Positions 55,156 to 64,000 of a DNA stretch of 64,000 nt are shown here, piece after piece. Source of the stretch: Dermacentor variabilis. Its lineage: Eukaryota; Arthropoda; Arachnida; Ixodida; Ixodidae. The translations under genes and the position numbers were made by a program. The notes under the pieces are model-generated. The model was given only the letters and a program-made list of their open reading frames with translations, searched no databases and had not been told where the DNA came from. The first letter of the stretch is position 1; the number at the start of each line of letters is the position of its first letter. The stretch lies in NCBI RefSeq assembly GCF_050947875.1, contig NC_134568.1:196512353-196576352 (forward strand). The letters are read 5' to 3'.

Positions 55156-55823
55156 CCCGATTATTTGATAGGTGGGCTTAGGTATATGTGTCGAAAGGCA
55201 ACAAGCCCGGTGTCCTTGCGCTATTTGTACACGACACCACATTAAATTTTCTTTTGCTAGTGTCACTACCCACTACCCATCACTATCCTATCACCACTAC
55301 TCACTACCGTATCACTACCCCTTAACGCGTGGCACTTTCATTTAGAAATATTCTAGGCTCTTTGTAGGGTTACTATGTCTTGATAATTATTTGTGAACAT
55401 CTGTGATATAGTTCTGTTTTTTTCATGGGACAATAAGTAACCAGCACCTTCCTCTGGTGCCATGATCTCTTTATATTATTGTGATAGTAAAAAGGAAAAC
55501 AAAAATTATGCAGATCCCCCGCACTGTGAGAATCGATGTAAGCGAAGCTTTCCGTGCTGGATGCTTTGATTGACAATAATTAGTGGTGATGCTGACGTCT
55601 AAAGCTTGATTTCTTCAACGTTTAGGCTAACACGAGAGTTGTGAGTCGATGTTAAACGTCACCTTGCGTGCGCCACTGCTGTTTGTCTGCGTAGTACACA
55701 GCGCACACAGGGAGAGGTGTTTGCTTGAGGCGTTGTTGTGCGCCATATTTTATAACCTCTGAAAGGGTTGGGCGTTGTCATTTCCTCACATGGCACATCG
55801 CTTTGTGGCAGAAGTATTAAACT
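55156..55823. other. No gene recognised; ACTACC-rich tract
   Basis: CACTACCCACTACCCATCAC and related words form a short degenerate repeat at 55263-55322. No gene seen. Confidence 0.45.
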
Positions 55824-56052
55824 TGAATTGAATTATGGGGCTGTAGGTGCCAAAACTACACTCGGATTATGATGCAAGCCGTAGTGGCGGAATCCGGATT
55901 AATTTTGACACCGTGAGGTTCTTTAACGTGTCCCAATATCTAAGAGCACGTGCGTTTTCTACTTCGTCCCCGTCGAAATGCGGCTGCCGCGAGTGAGATC
56001 AAATCCACGACATCTAGCAATGTCATAGCCGCAAAGCTAACGCGGCGTGCAC
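55824..56052 (-). mobile_element. tRNA-derived SINE (Ruka-like), minus strand
   Basis: Reading from 56052 on the minus strand: GCCGCGTTAGCTTTGCGGCT, GCCGCATTTCGACGGGGACG, CACGTTAAAGAACCTCACGG, CCACTACGGCTTGCATCATA and a tail GGCACCTACAGCCCCATAAT. Same order as the other SINE copies, more diverged in the tail. Confidence 0.85.
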
Positions 56053-57779
56053 ATAAGTGTTGATTTGACGGTAGACCGCTTCCGTAGTGTCTCCTGGACC
56101 CTGCAGTGCGCTTTAATTAATGCGGCTCTGCTTCGCACGCCCCGCGTAAGTTGCCCGCTTGACATATTTGCATGACGTTTATTTTTCAGAAATAGCAGCA
56201 GCGTACTGTACCGCACCTTGAACTTAAGCTTGTCCTGTTTCCCCGCAGCCGCTGTCGTATAGTAGTCGGGTTTCCGTGCCTTTTCACGTGACCTCCTTTC
56301 CCCCTCTCTTATATGAGAACTGCCTCTTCTCCGCCCTCTCCTTCTCCTCCTCTCTACAGTTCTATCTGCGTACCCTCTGGCCTCGCACGTTAGTAGAAAG
56401 GGAAGTGCTGCAGTTTCTGCAGTGCTTCTGAGGGGTCACGGTTAACTACAGCTGTCAAGCGGCTAATGTGGTGACGGCCAGGGAGCCCCAGAGGGCATTG
56501 TGCACATTCGACGTGGTGGGGTGAAAACGAGTTTCTCCCGTCGCCTTTCCTCTCTGACTCGCGCCTGTCATCTATAGACCGTTTCATCGGGCGAGGGGGA
56601 TAGGGCGCGCGGAGAACCTTTCCTCCTCTCTGGCTTGGGCGATCCCGCGCGGCGCTGTTTGAAGGTATTGCTGTCGCGTGCTGCGGAACGATTTCGAGAT
56701 ACTTTAGATCTTACTTTGTGAAATTTACGCCATGTTCGTTCATATAAGGTCGTCAGGGAAGCCTTTCGGTGCATCGGTAACTACTGTAGGCAGAAATATG
56801 TCTTGAGGGCGCAAAAATGTGACGCGCATAATCAGCCGCGGTGTAGGCGCATTATCAGTCGCGGTGCGTGTATGTGTTCTTTACTATTTTGATTATATCG
56901 ATTTTAATTGAACAAAGAAAACCGGCGTCTCTGTATTACCAGCATTAAATGGCAAATCAGCTCATTGTCTAATCGGTTGGCGTAGGGAGTAAAACATAAA
57001 ACATAAGAACGCATGCTCGTGCACGGCCAACCTAAGGCAACCACGAAACATCTGAGTGGCAGGCGCTATCAAATATTTGTGATACACTGCCATCGTTCTC
57101 ACGCATTGCAAGTCTAGTATGCTCGAAATTGCCATATGTCTACGCTAGCCTTGCTGCATGAGGCCCATGGCGCTGCTCAACACAGCGATCACTGCGTTTG
57201 GTGAGCCAGCACGATACATATATAAGCTGTGTGCTTCGGCATTGCCTTTTTGGCCTGTATACAGCCATAATATATGAGAGGGTTCGCATAAAGAGAATGC
57301 GATGGCTATTTTTGAGCGCGAAATTTCCGTAATACGTGTGAGTGCGTCGTAGAGAACTGAACGAACACAACTGAAAAAAAATTCGGTTATCATCCTCTTT
57401 CTCTAAAAAGCAAGAGAGAACAGGCTAACGCCGCACAACGTTTATAAATATATTACCGCTGATGCCATATGCTTTGACCATGCGCTATATAGAACAAAGA
57501 TATCTGTAATCCAGCACCTACTACTGCTTAGGACGCTCGCGCAGTTCGTAAACGGTCGCTTAGCTGGACAAGCTTAATTCAGACTGTAAGGTTGCTGCCA
57601 TTACTAGCCAAAACTATTTTATTCATGGGTGGAAACCTCATCCATCCAACCCTTAGCCACGCAATGTAACCTGCAGCGAACAGTTTGAACGCTTGTCAAA
57701 GTATAACAGCTCCTATCGTAGCAGAACGGTACCCACGCTGCTACGATCGTCGCGTATGTTTCATGGCTCCTAAACCGCA
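56053..57779. other. No gene recognised
   Basis: About 1.7 kb with pyrimidine-rich DNA at 56290-56370 and minus-strand frames at 56390-56774 and 57140-57393 that show no recognisable domain. It includes the likely upstream region of the small ORF at 57878. Confidence 0.4.
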
Positions 57780-57782
57780 GCT

Positions 57783-57790
57783 TATAAATA
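57783..57790 (+). promoter_or_regulatory. TATA box of the small ORF
   Basis: TATAAATA, with an initiator-like TCACATT about 30 bp downstream (near 57812) and the first ATG at 57878. Confidence 0.5.
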
Positions 57791-57877
57791 GAGGATAATA
57801 CTGCAATAAGGTCACATTAGTGATTGGAACATTCGTAAATACACAATTGATCTCCGAGGTTGACTGTAGGTTCAAAT

Positions 57878-58258
57878 ATGCGCGCACACATCGCGCTGCG
57901 TGTTCTGTCCACCTCAACGCTCAGCAGAAATTCCGACCATGATGCCATAAACCACTTCAGCACGTCTCACAGAACCGTTTACCACGTAGAAGACGCACGT
58001 CATACTAAACAGACCGCACGACTGGGAAAACAAACGCCAGAACCTACCGCCGAGCGTATACCTGCCATGCAAAAGACCGCTTTCACCCAAGCCAGTATGG
58101 CGCTGCTCATAGGCGGCGCCACTGCGTTCACAATATGGCGGCGCCTACGAAAAAACGGTCTATATACACGCTCTGAACCACCCCCCTACGCGGTGCGCGC
58201 GACAGCAGCAACAGCCGTGGGAAAGTCGAAGGAAGAGGCAAAGAAAGCTTCGCTTTAA
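57878..58258 (+). CDS. Small putative mitochondrial single-pass membrane protein
   Basis: From ATG 57878 to TAA 58256-58258, 126 residues, single exon as seen. The N-terminus MRAHIALRVLSTSTLSRNS is Arg/Ser-rich and without acidic residues, like a mitochondrial targeting sequence. A polar middle is followed from residue 64 by MQKTAFTQASMALLIGGATA and FTIWRRLRK, a membrane segment with an Arg/Lys-rich end, then EPPPYAV (a PPxY-type WW-binding motif) and a Lys/Ala-rich tail ending KKASL. A shorter start at 58067 would give 63 residues. A TATA box lies 95 bp upstream of the first ATG. No repeat is recognised over it. No AATAAA was found close downstream. I do not recognise the family; it may be a lineage-specific gene or chance. 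Confidence 0.4.
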   Translation: MRAHIALRVLSTSTLSRNSDHDAINHFSTSHRTVYHVEDARHTKQTARLGKQTPEPTAERIPAMQKTAFTQASMALLIGGATAFTIWRRLRKNGLYTRSEPPPYAVRATAATAVGKSKEEAKKASL

Positions 58259-58885
58259 AAACAAAGAATGACATTCAGGAAGTTGCACGGTCAGCTTTAT
58301 GCATAGCGCTCGTGACAGCACCGCCAACGATTAATTTTGAATTATTTTCCTCTACAGAAAGTTTAAGCGAATAATTAAAGGATGAGAACAGAGGACATAT
58401 TGAGTCTCTACGAAGTAATGCAGCGGATGTTGCAGAAGAACCGATTAACTTTCTTGTATACAAACGCCGAAAAATTAATTCCAGTTTCAGATAAACACCG
58501 ATTAGAGTACGCCAAATTTTAAAAAGAAAAGTCGCAAACGCTGAACCCAGTAGGTTTTTTGACTAAGAATGTAACTGTAGACTGCTCCTTAAATCTAGAA
58601 AAGGAACTTAAAAGCGTCGTTTTGTCACCTCCGTTTACAGTAGTTTGCCTCGTTTGGATGTGAACCCCCCCCCCCCCGAACGTCGCATTTCTTCTTCCTT
58701 CCTTACTATATCTCCAAACTTCTATTCCCTCTGCTCTTTGTCACCTTCTAAAAAACATGTCATCCCATACACTTATTTTATTCTTTTTATTATAAGATTA
58801 CCCTCTTACTCTGTCCCTTTTGGTGACGTCCGAAATAGGATAATGTATATTTTAAGATGCAAGAACCTCTGAAACAATAGAAAAA
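58259..58885. other. No gene recognised
   Basis: Contains a C-run at about 58666-58678. Nothing else supportable. Confidence 0.4.
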
Positions 58886-58888
58886 AAC

Positions 58889-58894
58889 TTTATT
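58889..58894 (-). terminator. Poly(A) signal of glycine-rich gene 2
   Basis: AATAAA on the minus strand, 213 bp past the stop codon, the same distance class as in glycine-rich gene 1. Confidence 0.7.
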
Positions 58895-59106
58895 GACAGG
58901 TACCCGGAGTTCGGACTGAAACTTTCTTAAGCGGAGTATCATTATTTCTTCCTGAAGGCAAGGCAGACACGCTGGTTTTGGCAGCGTCTTTGGCAACGGT
59001 TTCTGGCTTGTGGCTGGTTGGTACCTTTTTGTCGCTGAAGGTGCCGCACCCCATGTCAAACCTACCGAATAGAGCAATAATCGTTGGCTAGCAGGCGGCT
59101 GCCTTT

Positions 59107-59520
59107 TCACCACCAGTCCCATCCACCATGGCCACCGCCACCACCGCCGCCGAAGCCACCACCGCCGCCGCCAAATCCACCGCCACCGAATCCGCCACCG
59201 CCGCCGCCCCCGAATCCTCCACCGCCACTGGAGATGGTGTAGGTGAGCACCGGCTTGAGCGCATGCGTCACTGTCGTAACGGGCTTGGCGACGTAGCTGA
59301 CCACGGGCTTGGCAACGTAGCCGACGCTGACCACGGGCTTTGCGATGTAGGAGACGGATGAGGTCACGACGTGGCCACCGCCGCCGCCGCCAAAGCCCCC
59401 GCCACCGCCAAAGCCCCCGCCACCACCAAAGCCACCGCCGCCGCCGAAACCGCCTCCTCCTCCGCCGCCACCGAAAAGCCCGGCGGATGCGACTGCCACG
59501 AGGGCAGGCAGCACGAAGAT
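59107..59520 (-). CDS. Glycine-rich secreted cuticle-type protein 2, main exon
   Basis: A paralogue of the protein at 29571-29993 and probably also an extracellular structural protein. The exon begins after the acceptor TTTCGTTGCAG (CAG at 59523-59521), is 414 nt in phase 0 and ends at TGA 59109-59107, giving 137 residues. It starts with IFVLPALVAVASA, the end of a signal peptide, then GLFGGGGGG and four GGGGGF-type repeats, the KPVV core (SVSYIAKPVV, SVGYVAKPVVSYVAKPV, HALKPVLTYTISS), further GGGGFGG repeats and the end GGGHGGWDWW. The best first exon is ATGCAG at 59954-59949 with donor CAG|GTGAAG, which would give MQIFVLPALVAV. The core is nearly identical to that of gene 1, whereas the ends differ. 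Confidence 0.83.
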   Translation of the reverse strand: MFVLPALVAVASAGLFGGGGGGGGFGGGGGFGGGGGFGGGGGFGGGGGGHVVTSSVSYIAKPVVSVGYVAKPVVSYVAKPVTTVTHALKPVLTYTISSGGGGFGGGGGGGFGGGGFGGGGGGFGGGGGGGHGGWDWW

Positions 59521-59948
59521 CTGCAACGAAAGAACGGAAGCACGCTGTGAACCACGATGATTTGCCAGAACTTTGAAAGGGCCGTTTACAGCGAAGTTTG
59601 TGCGAATACACAGGAATGACACTGAGTATTCTTTCTGGTGCGCCGTAATGAAAATTGTTGCAGCACACAAGAGGTCTGGTGCTACTTTTGCATTCTACCG
59701 GCGTGTATTTGACTTGCATTTCTCGTTTAGCCGTTGATGTGTTCCTTCCCAGACAAGTTGCTAAGCTATTCCATTTCGTTCCTCGGCCACCTGAGTTATC
59801 TATGGGGACTGTAGGCTATCTATGCAAATGTAAATTTTGAAATTGCGAACTCAATGTGCCGCGCAAGTACTACTCAGACTACAGCACACCATGAAATGCT
59901 GCTTCCTAGCTTCAGCGTCCGTGTTTATTCAGCTTAACCTAGCTTCAC

Positions 59949-59954
59949 CTGCAT
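59949..59954 (-). CDS. Candidate first coding exon of glycine-rich gene 2
   Basis: ATGCAG followed by GTGAAG on the minus strand joins in phase 0 to the main exon at 59520, completing a signal peptide. The intron would be 428 bp (59948-59521). It was chosen because other upstream ATGs have weak donors or wrong phase. No clear TATA box precedes it. Confidence 0.35.
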
Positions 59955-60461
59955 AAAAACATTATTAACTGGTTATAATATTACAGGTTTGTAGCTAAGG
60001 TTTTTAGTAAACTACTCAATTACAATGACAGCTGCTCAACACTTATTGGTATTCAAAGTTTATCACATCTATGTCACTTTAATTCCCGAAACACGACTTT
60101 GCAAAACCATAAAGTTTGTCTGATGAATGTTTTGACCTCAGCTGATCCACGTGGTTCCTGACATGCTGGTACATTTTCACGGACTTCAGTTCTTAAACAT
60201 CCCTTAAATTCAGCACGAAAACATTAAGCAAAGTCAAAGGGCGTGCCTTTTAAGATGACGGTTTTCTCTTTCACATATGTGACTATGACGATACAGATAT
60301 AAGTATGCTTTAATTCCACACAATGACATTCCAGTGATTAGTGCGACGCGAAGAAACATGTAAGTGTTTCAGTAATAGATCAATCGTTCTGGCGAGTTGA
60401 GTGGCGATAACATGTCGCGTTGAAATATAACCGACGCCTGTAAGTTTTCCTTCCTATAGCG
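59955..60461. other. No gene recognised
   Basis: Probable upstream region of glycine-rich gene 2; no clear promoter element. Confidence 0.4.
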
Positions 60462-60464
60462 CAC

Positions 60465-60620
60465 ATGGGAGAGAGAGAGAGAGATAAATTGGGTGGGAAA
60501 GACAGGGAGGTTAACCGGAAGAGATTCTGGTTCGCTACCTTGCAATGGGGGACGGGGAAGGGGAAATGAAAGACGGGGAGAATATGGGGGCGGCGAGATA
60601 AAGCAAAGGCACGTGAAAAA
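60465..60620 (+). repeat. Purine-rich tick repeat, copy 2
   Basis: GAGAGAGAGAGAGAT, GGGAAAGACAGGGAGGTTAA, CCGGAAGAGATTCTGG, GCTACCTTGCAATGGGGGAC and GGGGAAGGGG correspond word by word to 37200-37360. Confidence 0.55.
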
Positions 60621-60924
60621 AGTAGAGGAGGTGGGGAACGTCGGTATGAACTCACGTCAAGCACCTTGCTCATGCCCCTTTCCACTATCTGGCATCAGTG
60701 TCAGAAGACCGACCACGTGCCTTTTTTTATCAGACGATACTGCCCTTATCGTGTATACCTTCCATCGGATTACACAGCTGCAGCGAGAGTTTTGCTTCCC
60801 CCATGGTGCTTGACTATACCGCATGTTCGACTGACGGCACCAGGAATTTGAACAAAGGCATTGCTCTCATCATCGCGCACGAGAAATTCCGAATTACCTC
60901 CAGCATTATATTATCCCACCCAGC

Positions 60925-61305
60925 ATTATAAGTTAGTCAAGAGAACCATGCCGCTACCGAACAAGGCACTCAATAAAGCACAAGAAGTCACGTACAGGCG
61001 GCTTCGGACGGGCACCTACCCATGCCCGGCCTTCCTGCACAACATCTTTCCGGGCGCGCACCCTCACAATGCGAGTCGCTACTGTAAGGATATAGCTAGC
61101 CTTGCTCACATACTCTGGGGTTACCCCCTGGCGCCGGCGGCCAGGACCACCAAGGAAGACTGGGATCGAGCTCTGCGTAGCTCGGATCTTGAAGCACAGC
61201 TCTGGGCTGTCCATCGGGCCCGCGACGCGGGCATGGTCTCTCTGTCCCGACGTGGAGTCGGCCCGCTGCGCACTAATCGCGCGCACCGACGGACCTCAAG
61301 AAAGT
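60925..61305 (+). pseudogene. LINE 3' end (post-RNase H region)
   Basis: LVKRTMPLPNKALNKAQEVT, YRRLRTGTYPCPAFLHNIFP, a decayed Cys/His block ([16 protein letters not shown] in place of CG..ATL.HMLW.CP) and [20 protein letters not shown] match the C-terminus of a tick LINE ORF2. The rest of the LINE is absent. It is followed immediately by an (ATCC)n tail. Confidence 0.78.
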
Positions 61306-61309
61306 TATT

Positions 61310-61383
61310 CATCCATCCATCCATCCATCCATCCATCCATCCATCCATCCATCCATCCATCCATCCATCCATCCATCCATCCA
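61310..61383. repeat. (ATCC)n microsatellite, LINE tail
   Basis: About 18 uninterrupted CATC/ATCC tetramers directly after the LINE 3' end. Confidence 0.97.
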
Positions 61384-63143
61384 GGCGAGTATTCGAGAGA
61401 CATCGGGGACTCCATATTGTTGCACTGTTCGCAGCCTCCACAGCACCGCAATAGATAAGCAGACCGGGATAACGCAAAGCTTTTCCTCGTGCTGGCTGCA
61501 AGTACTAAGGCGCCAACTTTGACGCAAGTGCACGCCTCCAACAAACAAATGCAGGCAGAGGATTACGAGATCACCTTCCGTTCAAGAATGCTACATCCCG
61601 TATCCACCACCCTTCCACTGTATTGCATAATAAAGAAGTATGATTTATGTTTTCCATGTTGTGCATATGTGCCTTGACTTGCCATTTCTGTTTTGCGCGT
61701 ATCACGCACCCTTTTAAGTGTCTATTGCTTTCTGTGCAATAAATCCTTGAACCGAAAAAGAAGTGCATGCGTTGTCTGCTACCTTTCTACCTCGTCAGAC
61801 TCGTGCTGTTTATTTCCAAAGATGTTCAATCTGCACCCTGTATGCTCAGTTAGAAGCACCGGAACAAACGTCCAAAAGTACGCAAAGTTATAAGCATGTT
61901 GCCTTGTTCAGCAAAGAAGATCAGTACAGTTTGGGGCAAGCCTAACAAGAATAACATGGACACCATTTTAAAAATGTTCCAGCTAGAAAAGTTCATCATC
62001 AGAAAATGCGCCTAACGCACAATGAGGCTACCCCGCATCTTGCAGCAACGCGCTGTCTTAACAGACAATGTAAAATAATGGGAACAAGCACATGTCGGGA
62101 TGCAGGTTTCGATTCTACGTAAATTTCGGCGCACGATTAATTAATACATGACCAGTGTATTCTGACACACGGAGATTAAGTACTCTCTGATCTCCTACCT
62201 GGTGACGCGAAAGTAACGTTTATAGCTCGTTGCATATTTCTTGCGATAGACACAACCACCATTTCAAATCATTATGGGAGTTACGCGCTTGTCTGACAGC
62301 CCTTTTTGGTGGGGTTGACAAAAGAAATTAATGAGCGTGCATCCCACTTTCTTGACGAGCCTGCTGCACTTACTGTCACTGAAAATGCCGGCCGAAAAAA
62401 GAATGGCAAAGCACAAAGTGCCATCCAATGCATTCTCTCTCTGTCCGACTTTATATAGCCCTCGGGAATAATCGCGGAAAGTAACTAAACGTCATGAAGT
62501 TATTTTGTTCATGCGTCAAAAAGCCATGACAATTGGCACGTCAGGTAAGTGCGTTGCAACGGCGTCATTTGCAAGGTGTCTCGCTCCGTTCTTTCGCAAA
62601 TGACTGTTGTTTCCGCCTGACATGCTCCCGCTGCGGAGAAAAAACAATCATGTGTCTGCTCGACCATGACATCTCTTCTCCTGAGCTCGGTGAAGTGGCA
62701 AAGCACTCTATAACCGAACGATTGGTACTCCGTTAATTAGCAGCGATTGTATGTGTCAACATGGCTAACTACCTCGAGGACAAAGGAGAAAAAATAACGA
62801 GAGCGATGAAACAGAAAGAAACGAACCGACAACCGACCACCCGAGGTGAACGTGAAGTTACATCCTCAATGGTGGGCTTTGCCGCCGCGCACAAGTACCG
62901 GAACTGCGCTGCTCTTCACGGCATGTGCACCTTTTCCTGTGAGTGAAGCTTCGTGCCTCGCGGTAACTCTGCCGCAGCGTGAAGAAACTCAGCTAAATTT
63001 TGCCGCACAATTTCCTTAAGGTGCAATGGTGCGCAAGTCCGCGAATTTCGCCTCAAGCTGACGGCTGGAAAACGTCGACTTACGTGTACTGAGCGTATCG
63101 CTCAATATAGACGAGACCATGCGCGGAACAGCTGGGAACCAAG

Positions 63144-63144
<1 letters not shown>
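61384..63144. other. No gene recognised
   Basis: A TTTATATAG near 62450 is TATA-like but no convincing gene follows. The frame 62761-62946 (61 codons) has no recognisable domain. Confidence 0.4.

Positions 63145-63217
<73 letters not shown>
63145..63217. repeat. (GAAA)n microsatellite
   Basis: About 18 uninterrupted GAAA/AAAG tetramers. Confidence 0.97.
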
Positions 63218-63218
<1 letters not shown>

Positions 63219-64000
63219 CGCTACCCCATCTTCAGCCCTTTCGTCGCCGTTTGGAGCGCGGCACGCAGTGGGAATAGAAATGCGCTTGCTGATTAGTTCT
63301 ACGTCTCATCTTATCCAGAGATTTTACAGCATAGTGGATAGATTTAAAGTAGTCCAGTTTTCAACCATAATTTTTGCAGACATTCTAATAAGGCTAGCAT
63401 TCCGTAAGATAAAGAAAAAAAAGAACTTCTTGCAAATTATAATTTTGAATGAGCAAAATTTGAAAAAAGGCTTCAGCACACTCCATCGAGGTCGGATGTA
63501 GCATGCCCCAACCTTGGTAAGAAGCTTCAAGTGCCTAGAATGCACTGTTCAACTGACAAAAAGCTGTAACTATAGGTAATTTAGATCTCACAAAGCCTGC
63601 GCAAATTTCCACAAATGTCGCTTTCAAAATCTTGGGCGTTTCTCCAGCTGAGAATCTTTTTTTTTTTTTTGCTAACATAGTGTAGAGACGCGAACAGAGA
63701 ATGCCGTGATTCTTCTGCTAACCTCCCCATATTTATATCATAATAAATGTCTATCTCGCCCGTTCAGACTGAAGTTGGTCGATACTCTGGTGCATCTTGA
63801 GTAAAAGGAGAACATGTTTGCGATGAAGTGTTGGAAGCCGCGTCAAGGCTAACTGCAGAATAGGTGCGCATGGTGGCACACTCGAACAAAAAAAAAAAAG
63901 AAGAACGGGAACTCAACGCGAAGGTGCTACAACTGCGTACACGATGGAAGAGGCTGCTCTAGAAAAACCTTTTGCAGGTTCGGTTCCGCCGCTGGCTGCT
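63218..64000. other. No gene recognised
   Basis: Contains a T-run at about 63658-63670 and an A-run at about 63889-63899. Nothing else supportable. Confidence 0.4.

Noticed and set aside
58790..59719. 309-codon minus-strand frame rich in Arg and Trp across glycine-rich gene 2
   Set aside because: It is the shifted frame of the GGC/GGT repeats and ignores the clear acceptor; the Gly frame is the real one.
61102..61548. Frames with IHPSIHPS or WMDGWMDG repeats
   Set aside because: They are only translations of the (ATCC)n microsatellite.
62446..62500. TATATAG near 62450 as a gene promoter
   Set aside because: The first ATG downstream opens only about a dozen codons and no splice donor of quality follows.
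1..64000. CRISPR-like arrays among the tandem repeats
   Set aside because: Repeats are contiguous minisatellites or microsatellites without unique spacers, and the DNA is eukaryotic.

Overview
The window looks like nuclear DNA of an arthropod, most likely a hard tick (Ixodidae). This is inferred from repeat content I recognise: tRNA-headed SINEs of the tick Ruka type, RTE, CR1/L2-like and RNase H-bearing I-like LINEs with simple-repeat tails, and two glycine-rich cuticle-type secreted protein genes with an intron inside the signal-peptide region. No rRNA, true tRNA gene, CRISPR array or bacterial-style operon was seen. Most of the 64 kb is layered, decayed mobile DNA.

Layout. 1-4.6 kb: a 2.1 kb DNA transposon (Kolobok-like, copy A), itself carrying a nested MITE, next to a broken LINE (zinc-knuckle ORF1 and start of ORF2). 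4.8-5.9 kb: a minus-strand gene-like unit for a basic protein with an acidic tail, with poly(A) signal and a tandem CRE/CCAAT promoter that may be bidirectional. 6.8-11.9 kb: SINE, a MITE with TTAA duplications, a palindromic GTCTATAGAC-type array, a 1.1 kb foldback element and an internally deleted RTE LINE. 14.5-15.2 kb: a 92-bp minisatellite. 19.2-25.4 kb: a three-part nest in which an old minus-strand LINE is split by a younger, still open LINE and by Kolobok-like copy B; removing each insert in silico restores the host LINE frame. 26-28.2 kb: LINE ends and hairpins. 29.3-30 kb: glycine-rich protein gene 1 (minus). 32.3-36.5 kb: a plus-strand LINE with a decayed 2A-like motif and a striking double palindrome. 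38.3-43.7 kb: an old I-like LINE (minus) split by an RTE copy with a 9-bp target duplication. 44.5-45.5 kb: another RNase H LINE end. 48.8-49.5 kb: a second TTAA-flanked MITE family. 51-56 kb: SINEs, a dimeric CCAAT/CRE tandem repeat and LINE fragments. 57.8-58.3 kb: a TATA-driven small ORF that could be a mitochondrial inner-membrane protein. 58.9-60 kb: glycine-rich protein gene 2 (minus), a paralogue of gene 1. 60.5-61.4 kb: a LINE 3' end with an ATCC tail.

The likely host genes are the two glycine-rich secreted proteins, the small ORF near 58 kb and possibly the gene-like unit near 5 kb. They do not form an evident pathway. The most interesting material is the Kolobok-like family with its P2X7-like first exon, the recurring CCAAT+CRE promoter pairing in unrelated repeats, and the small ORF. 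Family names are from recognition by eye without database searches.
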